A DNA stretch of 38,668 nucleotides from DASZXJ01 sp035545895. Its GTDB lineage: Bacteria; Planctomycetota; Phycisphaerae; Tepidisphaerales; Tepidisphaeraceae. The stretch lies in NCBI GenBank assembly GCA_035545895.1, contig DASZXJ010000016.1, forward strand, positions 1 through 38,668, given 5' to 3'. Position numbers and translations under genes: made by a program. Positions 14,622 through 22,936 of this stretch are shown piece after piece; position 1 is the first letter of the stretch; each line of letters begins with the position of its first letter. The notes below the pieces were generated by a model. That model ran no database searches. It was not told where the DNA came from and saw nothing but the letters and a program-made list of their open reading frames with translations.

Positions 14622-15328
14622 CTACACCCATCAGCCTGAAAGAGGTCGTCAAACAGTTTGGCGACAAACGCGTGCTGCAAGGCGCGAACCTGGAAATATC
14701 GGCCGGCTCAGTGGTGGGCTTGCTCGGCACCAACGGTTCGGGCAAGACCACGCTGCTGAAATGCGCGGTGGGACTGCTTCGCCCGCAGTCCGGCGAAAGC
14801 AAAATCTTTGGCGAGGATGCGTGGAACCTCAGTGCCGAAGTGAAATCCAAACTGGGTTATGTGCCGCAGGTCATCAGCCTGTATCCATGGATGATCGTTC
14901 GCGATCTGATTCGCTACACCGCGTCGTTTTATGTCAACTGGAACGATGAACTGGTCGGGCGATTGGTCAGCGAATGGGCAATGCCGGAAAAAGACCGCGT
15001 GGGCAATCTCTCGGTCGGCCAATTGCAGAAGCTGGCGATTTTGACCGCTCTGGGCCACGAGCCGCAGCTGCTGATTCTGGACGAGCCCGCCGCCAGCCTT
15101 GATCCGCTTGCGAGGCGGCAATTCCTGCAATTGATCATCGACCTGGCCGAGCCGGGCAAACGCACGGTGCTGTTTTCCACGCACATCACATCCGACCTGG
15201 AACGCGTCGCCGACCACGTCGCAATATTGAAAGCCGGAAAGATCGTGCACTTTGGATTGCTGGAGGATTTGAAGGAGCAAACGCATCTGAATCTGGAAGA
15301 TGCGTTTGTGGAAATGCATGGCGGATAA
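14618..15328 (+). CDS. ABC transporter ATP-binding protein
   Basis: A 236-residue ATPase. Walker A is GTNGSGKTT, the Q-loop is YVPQ, and the signature is LSVGQLQ, where Val replaces the usual Gly of LSGGQ. Walker B is LLILDEPAASLDP and the switch His is in FSTHITSD. This places it with exporters and antibiotic-resistance ATPases of the ABC-2 type. It is coupled to the GntR gene and followed, after a repeat-filled gap of 161 bases, by two membrane protein genes that are the probable permease partners. Confidence 0.9.
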   Translation: MTTPISLKEVVKQFGDKRVLQGANLEISAGSVVGLLGTNGSGKTTLLKCAVGLLRPQSGESKIFGEDAWNLSAEVKSKLGYVPQVISLYPWMIVRDLIRYTASFYVNWNDELVGRLVSEWAMPEKDRVGNLSVGQLQKLAILTALGHEPQLLILDEPAASLDPLARRQFLQLIIDLAEPGKRTVLFSTHITSDLERVADHVAILKAGKIVHFGLLEDLKEQTHLNLEDAFVEMHGG

Positions 15329-15335
15329 CTGATTG

Positions 15336-15440
15336 CAGAGAAAGGCAACCGCCGAGACGCGGAGACGCAGAGGAATTCGCCGAGAAGAGAGATGAACCGC
15401 AAAGGCACGAAGGAGCGCGAAGTGAAGCACAAAGAAGAGG
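15336..15440. repeat. 'Gcaaccgccgagacgc' intergenic repeat
   Basis: Purine-rich text such as GCAACCGCCGAGACGCGGAG and GCACGAAGGAGCGCGAAG recurs in similar form at 18225-18360. I see no coding sign. It lies between the ATPase and its presumed permease. Confidence 0.6.
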
Positions 15441-15450
15441 CATTTTATTT

Positions 15451-15468
15451 CTGTCCAATGTTGGACAG
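15451..15468. promoter_or_regulatory. Palindrome upstream of the first permease gene
   Basis: CTGTCCAA-TG-TTGGACAG has perfect 8-bp arms and ends 21 bases before the ATG at 15490. It is a candidate operator or part of a local repeat. GGAAGG at 15480-15485 is the ribosome binding site. Confidence 0.45.
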
Positions 15469-15489
15469 TTAGGTAGTCGGGAAGGCACG

Positions 15490-16860
15490 ATGGGCAATCC
15501 ATACTTTGAAGTTCTGCGCACCTATGCCCGAAGATGCGTTTCTTCCGGAACAGCCGTACTGTTGTGTCTTTTTGCGGTTCCCTGGCTCATTGTTTTTTCG
15601 ATCCTACCGCTTACCAGTGGAAGCGCGCTGGGAATTTTTTTGATATTTCTGGTTCAATTCGAAGGAGCATTGTGGAGACATTTGATTGGTCAACTGGCGG
15701 GCGATCAAAGGGTGTTGTTTCCTCATCATCAAAAGATTCATCTTCGGGTTTTCTCGGCTGTTTCATTCGTTCTTACGATTGGTTGGCCCGCGACGTTACT
15801 GCTGCTGCATCGAGGAGGTTCGCTAAGTTTCGCCGCCATCTTGGCGTGCTCGCATGCGATCATTGGATTGACGATTGTTGGCGGCGTATGGGCGTTTGCC
15901 ACACTCCTGCTGGGTTGGGTTCTGCTGATATGGCTGTCTGCAGATTCGGCCAAAAGTATGGATCCGTTTTTGAACGGCCAACACGAATTCCTCGCCCTGC
16001 TGATGCTACTCTCAGCGTTATGCATGTTTGGGATAGCGTTAATACAGTTGCGCGAACTGACAGAGGATTCGCCGCGTTATCGCAGTTTATCTCGCTTCCG
16101 CAATGCAGAACGCAATCGCGATGTATTCCAGTCAGTTGCCGAAGAATGGAAAAGCAATAATTGGAGTCGGTTCTTCGGGTGGCTTCCATTTCAACGGCGG
16201 CAATACATCCCGGCCAGCACCAGCCTGTGGGCAAGGGCGCGGCGGTGGCGATCACTCGCCATTGGAAACCAAATCTTTTTCACCACTGCTGCAGCAGTGG
16301 TCATGATTGGCCTCTGGCAAGGTATTGGCCGGTCAGATCCTTCACCAAGCGAACCATTTTTCAGGGCCATGTGCCTGAACTTTATCCCGAGCATGTGTGC
16401 AGTGGCAATTTGGCGGCCGCTCAGAAAATATCTTGAGATTGAATCGTTGCGACCGCAGGATCGAGCATCATTCGTAAAGGAACTTGGAACGGCCCTGATG
16501 ATCACATATCTTCAAGTCTGGGGTGTGGCGGTTGCCATCGCAATTGCTTCATCGGCCATTCACGGGCGAGGATCCGCCGAACTGACCATCATCGGCCAAA
16601 CCCTTCCGATTCAATTATTCTCCATTGCGATGATTCCGTGGATGCTTCTTTACAATGACTGGAACGATTTTGGCTTTTGGCTCATCGGTTTGGTGTTGCC
16701 ACTATTTGGGATGGCTGGCGCAACCGCTTTGATTTCCGATGGCTCCTACGCAGCCGCATTCGGCATCACATCTATGTTTGCGATGTTCAGCGTCGGAGCG
16801 ATCAAGGGAGCTTACACTCGCTGGCTGACGGTGGAGTTTGCAGAGTTGCCTGAGCTTTGA
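15490..16860 (+). CDS. Multi-helix membrane protein, putative ABC permease A
   Basis: A 456-residue protein with about ten to twelve hydrophobic segments in two halves. A polar loop at about 200-255 (RFRNAERNRDVFQ, FQRRQYIPAS) separates them. I do not recognise the family. It is clearly paralogous to the next gene: both share SMDPFLNGQH / VLDPFLNGEH, YLEIESLRPQDRASFVKELG / YLEVESLRPHGRASFFQELG, and a C-terminal RWLTVEFAE / RWLVTELG. Position after the ATPase gene suggests it is one half of a heterodimeric export permease. Its codon use is visibly AT-richer than that of the paralogue. Confidence 0.75.
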   Translation: MGNPYFEVLRTYARRCVSSGTAVLLCLFAVPWLIVFSILPLTSGSALGIFLIFLVQFEGALWRHLIGQLAGDQRVLFPHHQKIHLRVFSAVSFVLTIGWPATLLLLHRGGSLSFAAILACSHAIIGLTIVGGVWAFATLLLGWVLLIWLSADSAKSMDPFLNGQHEFLALLMLLSALCMFGIALIQLRELTEDSPRYRSLSRFRNAERNRDVFQSVAEEWKSNNWSRFFGWLPFQRRQYIPASTSLWARARRWRSLAIGNQIFFTTAAAVVMIGLWQGIGRSDPSPSEPFFRAMCLNFIPSMCAVAIWRPLRKYLEIESLRPQDRASFVKELGTALMITYLQVWGVAVAIAIASSAIHGRGSAELTIIGQTLPIQLFSIAMIPWMLLYNDWNDFGFWLIGLVLPLFGMAGATALISDGSYAAAFGITSMFAMFSVGAIKGAYTRWLTVEFAELPEL

Positions 16861-16869
16861 GGTAACATC

Positions 16870-18219
16870 ATGAGACTCAATGCGTACTACCAAATCCTCC
16901 TGACTTATCTGCGGCGGCTGTTGCGGTCGTGGGCGTCGCTGGTGGTGGCATTTATCACGCTGTATCAGGTGGCCGTGGCGTGGGTGGGTTGGCCGATGAA
17001 TCGGGTTGAACTGATGATGGCCCAGCTGTTTGAGGTGCTGTTCGTGGGGGCGATGGTGTGGATTCATTTCCGCGAGCAGATCGTTGGGTGTCGCAGTCTG
17101 GCCAGGCCGGATTACGTGCGGCCGCAACTGGCGGTGATGGGCGGGTGGATGGTGCTTCTGCTGATCGGCTGGCCGTGGCTGGTGGAAATGCGCAGCGGAT
17201 TATCGGTGGGCGTGGTGGCGTGCCTGTCGACGGCGATGGCGCTGACCGGCTGGTGGGTGCTGTCGATGTCGCCGCTGATTTATCTCGCCGGCGCCGGGGT
17301 GTGGCTGTGGGTGATCAGCGGCAAAGCCGAAGCGGTTCTTGATCCGTTTCTGAATGGGGAACATTTAATAATTGCCTGGCTGATCTGCGTGGCCGCGATG
17401 CTTTCGATCGTGATCACGGGGACGTGGATGGTCCGGCTGAGCGAAGACGACCGCTGGTATCACGTGAATCTTGGAATTGGCGGCGCAAACCTTCGCCCGC
17501 GGATGACCGGCGAACATCGCGCCGCAGCTGCGCAGCCGCTGCTTTTAATTTCGCCGAAATCGGGAAGCCGCATATTCGCAAGCCGCGGCGCAGGGATCTT
17601 ATCTCGCGCGTGGCGATGGGCATCGATGACCCGCGGCAATGTGTGGGGAATGCTGCTGGTGGCTGGGATTTGTGAAGGAGTGATGCGGCTGACGTCCACG
17701 CCGGGGCTCAGCGGGATTGTGGTGTTTTGCCTCTCACTTTCCCTGCCGCCGGTGCTGCTGGGAGAAAACTGGCTGAAGCAGTGGCGATATCTGGAAGTTG
17801 AATCGTTGCGACCCCATGGGCGGGCGTCATTCTTCCAGGAATTGGGGCTGGCGATGGCAATCAACTATCTGGAGATGTGGCTGGCCTTTGCGGTGGTGCT
17901 GGTGGCTGATGCGCTGCTGTTTGGCTCGCCAATGAACATGAAAGGCGGCTGGCTGCACATCGCCCTCGGCGGTTCGCTGGCGATGCAGATCATCTCGTAC
18001 GGCGTGAACGTGTGGATGATGCGCTACCGCTCGACGGGCCTGGTGCTTGGGGGAATGATGGTGGTGGCCATGCCGGCCTTTATCCTGCCGCTGATCATGG
18101 AACATGATTTTTTATGGCACGAGACTCGCTGGCTGATGATCGCGGGAGCTTTGGCTGTCGCGGGGTTGTTGCTTGCGCGAGATGGATACCGACGGTGGCT
18201 GGTGACGGAGTTGGGATAG
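16870..18219 (+). CDS. Multi-helix membrane protein, putative ABC permease B
   Basis: A 449-residue paralogue of the preceding protein, nine bases downstream, with GAGGT as ribosome binding site. It has ten to twelve hydrophobic segments, the shared DPFLNGEH motif near residue 160 and YLEVESLRPHGRASF near 308-322. The second motif is polar, sits between helices, and is the best candidate for the cytoplasmic loop that touches the ATPase. Codons are strongly G-rich at third positions. No substrate can be assigned. Confidence 0.75.
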   Translation: MRLNAYYQILLTYLRRLLRSWASLVVAFITLYQVAVAWVGWPMNRVELMMAQLFEVLFVGAMVWIHFREQIVGCRSLARPDYVRPQLAVMGGWMVLLLIGWPWLVEMRSGLSVGVVACLSTAMALTGWWVLSMSPLIYLAGAGVWLWVISGKAEAVLDPFLNGEHLIIAWLICVAAMLSIVITGTWMVRLSEDDRWYHVNLGIGGANLRPRMTGEHRAAAAQPLLLISPKSGSRIFASRGAGILSRAWRWASMTRGNVWGMLLVAGICEGVMRLTSTPGLSGIVVFCLSLSLPPVLLGENWLKQWRYLEVESLRPHGRASFFQELGLAMAINYLEMWLAFAVVLVADALLFGSPMNMKGGWLHIALGGSLAMQIISYGVNVWMMRYRSTGLVLGGMMVVAMPAFILPLIMEHDFLWHETRWLMIAGALAVAGLLLARDGYRRWLVTELG

Positions 18220-18224
18220 AAGAA

Positions 18225-18420
18225 AATGCAACCGCCGAGATACCGAGGAGGATGAGACAGCCGCCGAGAATTATTTTTTTGCCACAGAGGGCACAGAAGA
18301 CACAGAGGAGAAGAATTTAACTGCGAAGTTGTGAAGGAGCGCGAAGCAGGACGCGAAGGAGTTTTAACAGAATTTATTCTTCGTGCTCCCCTTCGTGCGT
18401 TTCGTGCCTTCGTGGCTCTG
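18225..18420. repeat. Cluster of purine-rich and CACAGAG-type repeats
   Basis: Contains GCAACCGCCGAGATACCGAG, GCCACAGAGGGCACAGAAGA, and facing AAGGAGCGCGAAG and CTTCGTGCGTTTCGTGCCTT segments. It shares wording with 11261-11333 and 15336-15440. No gene is supported. It separates the permease pair from the convergent small-protein genes and might serve as a transcript end. Confidence 0.6.
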
Positions 18421-18432
18421 CGATCAGCAGTG

Positions 18433-18663
18433 CTATTGAATGGCCTTGACCACGCCCGCCAAGACAGCCGCTGCGGCGGCCATGCCTAGCAGAATGTAGA
18501 ACGTGCTCGCCAGTGCGGCGCGGGGGACTTGTGACATGTCATCGCATTTGACGGCTTTGTAGACGATCGAAAAAAGCAGGCAAAGCGGAATCAGCAACCA
18601 ATACCAATACGAATAGATCGGCAGCGGATCGACAAACAGGCGATAGGCGAGCGTTAAATTCAT
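18433..18663 (-). CDS. Small two-helix membrane protein
   Basis: A 76-residue protein with hydrophobic stretches YWYWLLIPLCLLFSIVY and STFYILLGMAAAAAVLAGVV, joined by a short polar loop with CDD. No known family recognised. Its ATG overlaps the stop of the upstream gene by four bases, so the two are probably translated together and may interact in the membrane. Confidence 0.65.
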   Translation of the reverse strand: MNLTLAYRLFVDPLPIYSYWYWLLIPLCLLFSIVYKAVKCDDMSQVPRAALASTFYILLGMAAAAAVLAGVVKAIQ

Positions 18664-19211
18664 ATGCCCCCCACCGGCTGCTCGGTGCCGGCGCCCGGCG
18701 GCTGGCCGGCGCGATGCACGGCATCGATGATCACCAGAAGATTGAGCATTCCCGCAATCGCGGTGTAAAGCGTGCCAACGGTTTCCAACGGAGCGTGCGG
18801 ACGCGGCGCATCATTGCTGAGTGCAAGTTGAATCGAAGCGGCTGCGCTCACCAGCGAGACCGGACCGGCCAAAATCTGTCCAACAAACCACGGCTTGGCG
18901 GTAAGTTCCGATACAAATCCGCCGCTGGTCAGCGCCCAGCCGGCATTGGGATAGGTGCGATCTCGCGCCTGCAGCCTCTGGCCATTGATCATGAGAACCT
19001 GCTGGCCGGTCTGGCTGTCGTAGCCGGGCACTTCGATGACTCGAACGCCCGCCACGAGCAATCCTGATAGATATAAAACAATGATGGCTGCGCACACGAC
19101 CGTGCCGCGCGCGAATTCGCCGATCGCCCAATACCCCGCGCCGGGAATCAGCCAGCCGGCCAAAGCCACCAGCGGCGGAGGAAGACGCGTTCCTGAATTT
19201 GCCTGTGACAT
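18660..19211 (-). CDS. Membrane protein of unknown function (DUF6677-like)
   Basis: A 183-residue protein. LVALAGWLIPGAGYWAIGEFARG near residues 15-37 is a hydrophobic hairpin with the 'W-IPG-GH/Y' motif of a planctomycete membrane family that I recall as DUF6677; the name is from memory and uncertain. Further hydrophobic segments lie at about 38-55, 110-130 and 150-165, with a soluble loop (60-105) between. It forms a two-gene unit with the downstream 76-residue membrane protein. Confidence 0.6.
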   Translation of the reverse strand: MSQANSGTRLPPPLVALAGWLIPGAGYWAIGEFARGTVVCAAIIVLYLSGLLVAGVRVIEVPGYDSQTGQQVLMINGQRLQARDRTYPNAGWALTSGGFVSELTAKPWFVGQILAGPVSLVSAAASIQLALSNDAPRPHAPLETVGTLYTAIAGMLNLLVIIDAVHRAGQPPGAGTEQPVGGI

Positions 19212-19265
19212 CAGCGGGGATACTCTAACGTGCGTGTAAAATGGGGCAAGTTTGAGGCCAGTCGA

Positions 19266-19535
19266 TCAACCTTGGGTTGGAGCCTCTACTTCGACGTGGC
19301 TGAACTCATCCAGATTCAACGTGGTGATCTCGCCATCTTCCTTGCGCAGCTTCAATCGGTCCAGCCACAGCCGGTCATCCTTGGAATGAGCATACCAACT
19401 GCCGGTCTCTTTCTGGCCAAATTCTAGAATCGTGCCGCGTACCACCGTCGGGAGCGTGTAATGCCGGGCTGCAATCTGCTGAGTGACTTTCACTCGCGTG
19501 CCGGGCTGGAGTTGTTTTCGGAGAGCTTCGTCCAT
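19266..19535 (-). CDS. Small hypothetical soluble protein
   Basis: An 89-residue protein. QLQPGTRVKVTQQIAARHYT and TVVRGTILEFGQKETGSWYA look like a small beta-barrel with a Gly-rich turn, then an acidic tail with EDGEITTLNLDEFSHVEV. It could be an SH3-like or regulatory domain. No family is recognised and no partner gene is obvious. Codon use is compatible with a real gene. Confidence 0.55.
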   Translation of the reverse strand: MDEALRKQLQPGTRVKVTQQIAARHYTLPTVVRGTILEFGQKETGSWYAHSKDDRLWLDRLKLRKEDGEITTLNLDEFSHVEVEAPTQG

Positions 19536-19554
19536 GACGGCATAGATTACTCAT

Positions 19555-19605
19555 GCGTGACAAGGTGACAAGGAGAGTGGGTGAAAAAGACAAGGGGAAA
19601 GTAAA
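19555..19605. repeat. Degenerate 'gacaagg' repeat
   Basis: GTGACAAGGTGACAAGGAGA followed by related units. The same wording in inverted orientation (CCCCTTGTCTCC) lies at 20110-20145, so the two patches flank the split four-helix-bundle gene. Confidence 0.55.
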
Positions 19606-19609
19606 TGAA

Positions 19610-20109
19610 TTAGCCGATGGTCCAGGCGTCAGCTTGGTTAACCATGGTGACGATCATTCCGAGGATGCTGTTATATTGCTTATAGAGTTGCCGACACTGG
19701 GTACGGGGGACATAACCGCAATGTGCGGCGAATTCGAGCCACACCTGGATCTCAGCGGCTTCAGTTTCGGCATCAGACAACTTGCTTATGAATGCGGCTC
19801 TGTAACGCCGCTTGCGCCAAGCTTCCGCGAGGTTGGCACATACCGAACGAGAAGACCGTCGAATCTGATCGGTCAATGAATAGGTTTCTTCCCTGGGCAA
19901 AGTCTTCGACACAGCGAATATTTGGTACTGGTGCAGTTTGAAGAAAAAGGAGAGTTTATTGTGACATGGGCTTTCCAGCCCATGCGATAGCCTGCACGGT
20001 CTGGAAAGGCCGTGTCACATCAAACTGCACCAGTACCAAATATTTCCATCGCCACTGTGAAGCCGATTTGATAGACCTCGAGTTCCCGATGCGATCGTAA
20101 TTTTTTCAT
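19610..20109 (-). pseudogene. Four-helix-bundle protein gene (23S rRNA intervening-sequence protein family) split by a MITE
   Basis: The 5' part (ATG at 20109) reads MKKLRSHRELEVYQIGFTVA-MEI and the 3' part reads FAVSKTLPREETYSLTDQIRRSS, continuing to AWTIG. Together they match the family pattern, in which a 'LEVYQ' start is followed by 'REE..L..QIRR...S...N.AE'. Between them lies the 120-bp element at 19921-20040 plus a duplicated TA. Removing 122 bases restores ...ATG GAA ATA TTC GCT GTG... in frame. The insertion breaks the frame, since 122 is not divisible by three. The original ATG overlapped the HIT gene stop by four bases. A 100-residue C-terminal fragment from ATG 19912 may still be translatable. 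Confidence 0.85.
19921..20040. mobile_element. 120-bp MITE with 21-bp perfect terminal inverted repeats and TA duplication
   Basis: The left end TTTGGTACTGGTGCAGTT (21-base arm) is matched perfectly by the right end. TA dinucleotides at 19919-19920 and 20041-20042 are the target-site duplication. Inside are two short hairpins, CATGGGCT-TTCC-AGCCCATG and CACGGTCT-GGAA-AGGCCGTG. TA duplication and short size point to mobilisation by an IS630/Tc1-mariner-type transposase encoded elsewhere. It has no coding capacity. Confidence 0.9.
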
Positions 20110-20636
20110 CCCCTTGTCTCCCCCTCCCCTTGTCCCCTTGTCCTCATTAGCTCCTCATACAACTGCGACATCGCCTGCGGCACCACTCTTACTTCACCAA
20201 TCACGCTGATGAAGTTCGTGTCGCCATTCCAGCGCGGCACGATGTGCTGATGCAGATGCCCCGGCACGCCGGCGCCAGCGCAGCGGCCCAGGTTGATGCC
20301 GATGTTAAACCCCTGCGGCGAGAGCGCTCGCTTGAGGAGTTTTTGCGCCTCCACCGTTTGCACCTGCAAATCGTTCAGTTCTTCAGGTGTAAGCTGATCC
20401 AAGTCCGCTTTGTGGGCTTTGGGAGCAATCAGCAGGTGGCCATTGGTGTAGGGGTAACGATTGATTAAGACGATGCTGTGCTCGCTGGTCCAAAGGAGCA
20501 GCAGCTTGCGGCGCTCTTCGTCGGTGGCGGCTTTGGCACAGTCACAGAGAAAACATCCTTCGTCGGGTTTATCGAGGGATCGGATGTAATCCATCCGCCA
20601 AGGCGCATGAAGAGGGGGATTTGGCATAGCAAGCAT
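20106..20636 (-). CDS. HIT-family nucleotide hydrolase/transferase
   Basis: A 176-residue protein. The histidine triad is GHLHQHIVPRW (about 130-140), where the middle His is nucleotidylated during catalysis on nucleoside-phosphate substrates such as Ap4A-like dinucleotides. N-terminal APWRMDYI and GCFLCDC (C28, C31) match the zinc-site subgroup. NRYPYTNGHLLIAPKAH is the substrate strand. The last ten residues (RGQGEGETRG) come from a 'gacaagggga' DNA repeat and look like an acquired tail. The stop overlaps the ATG of the now split four-helix-bundle gene. An in-frame ATG at 20627 is an alternative start. Confidence 0.88.
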   Translation of the reverse strand: MLAMPNPPLHAPWRMDYIRSLDKPDEGCFLCDCAKAATDEERRKLLLLWTSEHSIVLINRYPYTNGHLLIAPKAHKADLDQLTPEELNDLQVQTVEAQKLLKRALSPQGFNIGINLGRCAGAGVPGHLHQHIVPRWNGDTNFISVIGEVRVVPQAMSQLYEELMRTRGQGEGETRG

Positions 20637-21091
20637 GTTACAATTGCTCGCAACGGGATGAAAACGGTGGCTGATTCAATATCACACACGCTTTAAGTCT
20701 TTTGCTGTACAAACGATCCGTTCCGATCAGAGATTTAATTTCTCTCGACAAACCCTGACCATTGACGTACTCCTTGCTTACCCCGAGCGTGTCCTCGCAA
20801 CCCGCGTTCGATTCCTACCTCCCATGCGCGATTCCTGCCTTGAATCGTTCGGGAGGAACCTTCCATTCGACAATTTCCTTCTTCCATTTTGCAAGATGCA
20901 CCGAGAAAACAGTCGTGGGAAAGCAGCAAACCGCTGACGCGATTGGCTGTTCTCCCGGTGGGTAGAACACGATCTCGACCACTATCGACAGATTCAAATC
21001 GCGTTCCGCCGCGAGCGACCGCCCTGTTTGGCCAAATCCACGTTGCACTTGAATTGTGCAACCTATTCAGGCGATGATGTTTAGATAAGAA
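20637..21091. other. 455-base intergenic region before the polysaccharide cluster
   Basis: Short open frames occur here (for example 20815-21048 on the minus strand), but none shows a recognised motif, ribosome binding site or neighbour overlap. An AGAGATTTAATTTCTCT dyad lies near 20728-20744. Promoters for both flanking divergent genes should lie here, but I cannot name them. Confidence 0.4.
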
Positions 21092-21889
21092 ATGCCAATC
21101 AACTCGCCAGTGCTTGTTTTGACCGCTACGATTAATCCAAAAGGCATGATCGATCTCAAATTGCACGATATCGATCAGCGTCGGAGCCAATATTTGCAGG
21201 CACTCCGTTTCTGGCTGCATCTACATGACGACCAAGTTCGTTCAATAGTTTTCGCTGAGAACAGTGGAAGCGATCTAACATCCTTCCAAAATATAGTGGA
21301 TTCAGAAAATCCACATGGAAAATCGGTAGAATTGATTTCACTTAATCAAAACGATTTTCCGCGCCAGCTTGGTAAAGGTTATGGGGAATTCATGTTGCTC
21401 GATTCAGTCCTGCAGCAATCTAAGGCGTTGGCTACAGCGGAACATTTCATAAAGATTACCGGTCGACTCGTCGTGACCAATCTTCCCAAGATGATTCGGT
21501 GTCTGCCCGCGCGCTATGATCTCGTATGCGATGCATTTCTCGTTAGCAGCGACCCTAACGGCGGGCGCATAGATTCACGACTGATGTTTGTTTCTCGAAG
21601 TTTCTATGAGCGGGCTGTCCTTGGCGCATTTCATCGAATGAACGATTCCGTAGGAATTTTCGCAGAACATGTATTTTTTGAACTCATGCAAGAGCAGCGG
21701 GACACGGCCTTATTCACAAGATTGCCGATTGAGCCACGCTGGCGCGGAGTTAGCGGATCGACCGGCGCAGATTACACTGGAACACCATCTCGGATAAAAT
21801 GGCCGCTTAAAGCTGGTCGCCGCATGTGGCATAGATTAGTTGGTTATCCAAGCATTGATTCCATCCGTGCTGCGCGGCGGAAGGCTTAA
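21092..21889 (+). CDS. Putative glycosyltransferase-like polysaccharide biosynthesis protein
   Basis: A 265-residue soluble protein. The layout VLVLTATINPKG, SIVFAENSGSDL, GKGYGEFMLLDSVLQQS and HFIKITGRLVV, then YDLVCDAFLVSS, resembles small nucleotide-sugar transferases of capsule and O-antigen loci: a strand with an acidic 'ENSG' turn and a 'KITGR' segment. The exact family is not certain. The first gene of a plus-strand pair, 44 bases before a methyltransferase gene, it lies in the polysaccharide cluster. Codons are AT-richer than in the housekeeping genes nearby. Confidence 0.6.
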   Translation: MPINSPVLVLTATINPKGMIDLKLHDIDQRRSQYLQALRFWLHLHDDQVRSIVFAENSGSDLTSFQNIVDSENPHGKSVELISLNQNDFPRQLGKGYGEFMLLDSVLQQSKALATAEHFIKITGRLVVTNLPKMIRCLPARYDLVCDAFLVSSDPNGGRIDSRLMFVSRSFYERAVLGAFHRMNDSVGIFAEHVFFELMQEQRDTALFTRLPIEPRWRGVSGSTGADYTGTPSRIKWPLKAGRRMWHRLVGYPSIDSIRAARRKA

Positions 21890-21933
21890 CTCACAACGCC
21901 TCATACAAACCAGTTCGACTCGAGGTAGCAGAG

Positions 21934-22869
21934 ATGCTTGAAATTCGGCCCCGCGAATGTCCAATTTGTGGCGATCAACGGCCCGAGGTCGTAGGCGAGA
22001 TTTTACATCCCTTTCCGGCCAAGGTGGCTGACGTCATAATCGATCTGCAAGATTTGCGATTTTTTCTTGTTCGCTGCTCAAAGTGCAGTTTCCAATACAA
22101 GGATCCTCCGATCCCTCAAGAGGCGCTACTGAAGTGTTATGAGCACACCGAAGACGGACATCTAGGGGAGGATGTTGATCCATATTTCCGATGCTTCGAT
22201 ATCATTGCAGATTTGCTGCGCCGTCATGCACCTGGAAAATGTGTACTTGACATTGGCTGCTTCAACGGAAGTCTCCTTTCGTTTCTCGGTCAGGATTGGC
22301 AACGGTTCGGAATTGAACCAAGCCGCGCCGCGACCGTAATCGCAAAGGAACGTGGCATCGGAATCCTCGGCCGAACAATTGAAGAGCTTCCCAATAACAT
22401 CGAGCCATTCGATGCGATCACTGTTATCGACGTTCTCGAACATTTACCTGATCCCGTTGGTTTTTTCACACGAATTCACTCGCTCCTAAAGCCGGGCGGC
22501 GTGCTGTTGGCGGTGACGGCTGACACAGGCTCGCTTCATTGGCATATGCTCAACTGTCGCTATTGGTATTGCAGCCTTCCAGGTCACGTGGGTTTCTTCT
22601 CAAGGGAAACAATGCAATTCATCGGATCTAAATTGGGCTGGGAAATGCGTGAATTCCAGCGTTTGCGCCATGAACGCGCAAAGTTCTATGGCCGCACAAT
22701 GGAAATGGCGAAAAATGTCGGATATTGGATTGGATGGAAATGTTGCGGATTTGGTCTTCCCTTGATTCGGCGATTCGTCATCGAGCGGCGAGCGCCTGGA
22801 TGGGTCTCGGCCAAAGATCACATGTATGTAGTAATGCGCCGTAGTGTTCCATCTCCTGACGGCCTGTGA
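21934..22869 (+). CDS. Class I SAM-dependent methyltransferase with N-terminal zinc-binding motif
   Basis: A 311-residue protein. CPICG at the N-terminus and CSKCSFQYKDPP near 49-60 form a zinc-ribbon pair typical of sugar C-methyltransferase-like and related proteins of polysaccharide loci. VLDIGCFNGSLLSFLG is SAM motif I, GIEPS the acidic ribose loop, and FDAITVIDVLEHLPDP and LLKPGGVLLAV later motifs. A likely role is methylating a surface-glycan sugar or lipid-linked intermediate. The ribosome binding site is a weak purine stretch (AGGTAGCAGAG). Confidence 0.82.
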   Translation: MLEIRPRECPICGDQRPEVVGEILHPFPAKVADVIIDLQDLRFFLVRCSKCSFQYKDPPIPQEALLKCYEHTEDGHLGEDVDPYFRCFDIIADLLRRHAPGKCVLDIGCFNGSLLSFLGQDWQRFGIEPSRAATVIAKERGIGILGRTIEELPNNIEPFDAITVIDVLEHLPDPVGFFTRIHSLLKPGGVLLAVTADTGSLHWHMLNCRYWYCSLPGHVGFFSRETMQFIGSKLGWEMREFQRLRHERAKFYGRTMEMAKNVGYWIGWKCCGFGLPLIRRFVIERRAPGWVSAKDHMYVVMRRSVPSPDGL

Positions 22870-22936
22870 GACACTGTCGGCCAGCGACCGGATGACTTGG
22901 TGAAATTACAGGTTGCCGAACAACCTTTGTCAGGTT

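Noticed and set aside
20735..21220. Minus-strand frames in the gap before the polysaccharide cluster, including 20815-21048
   Set aside because: No recognised motif, no ribosome binding site, and one of them overlaps the start of a supported plus-strand gene.
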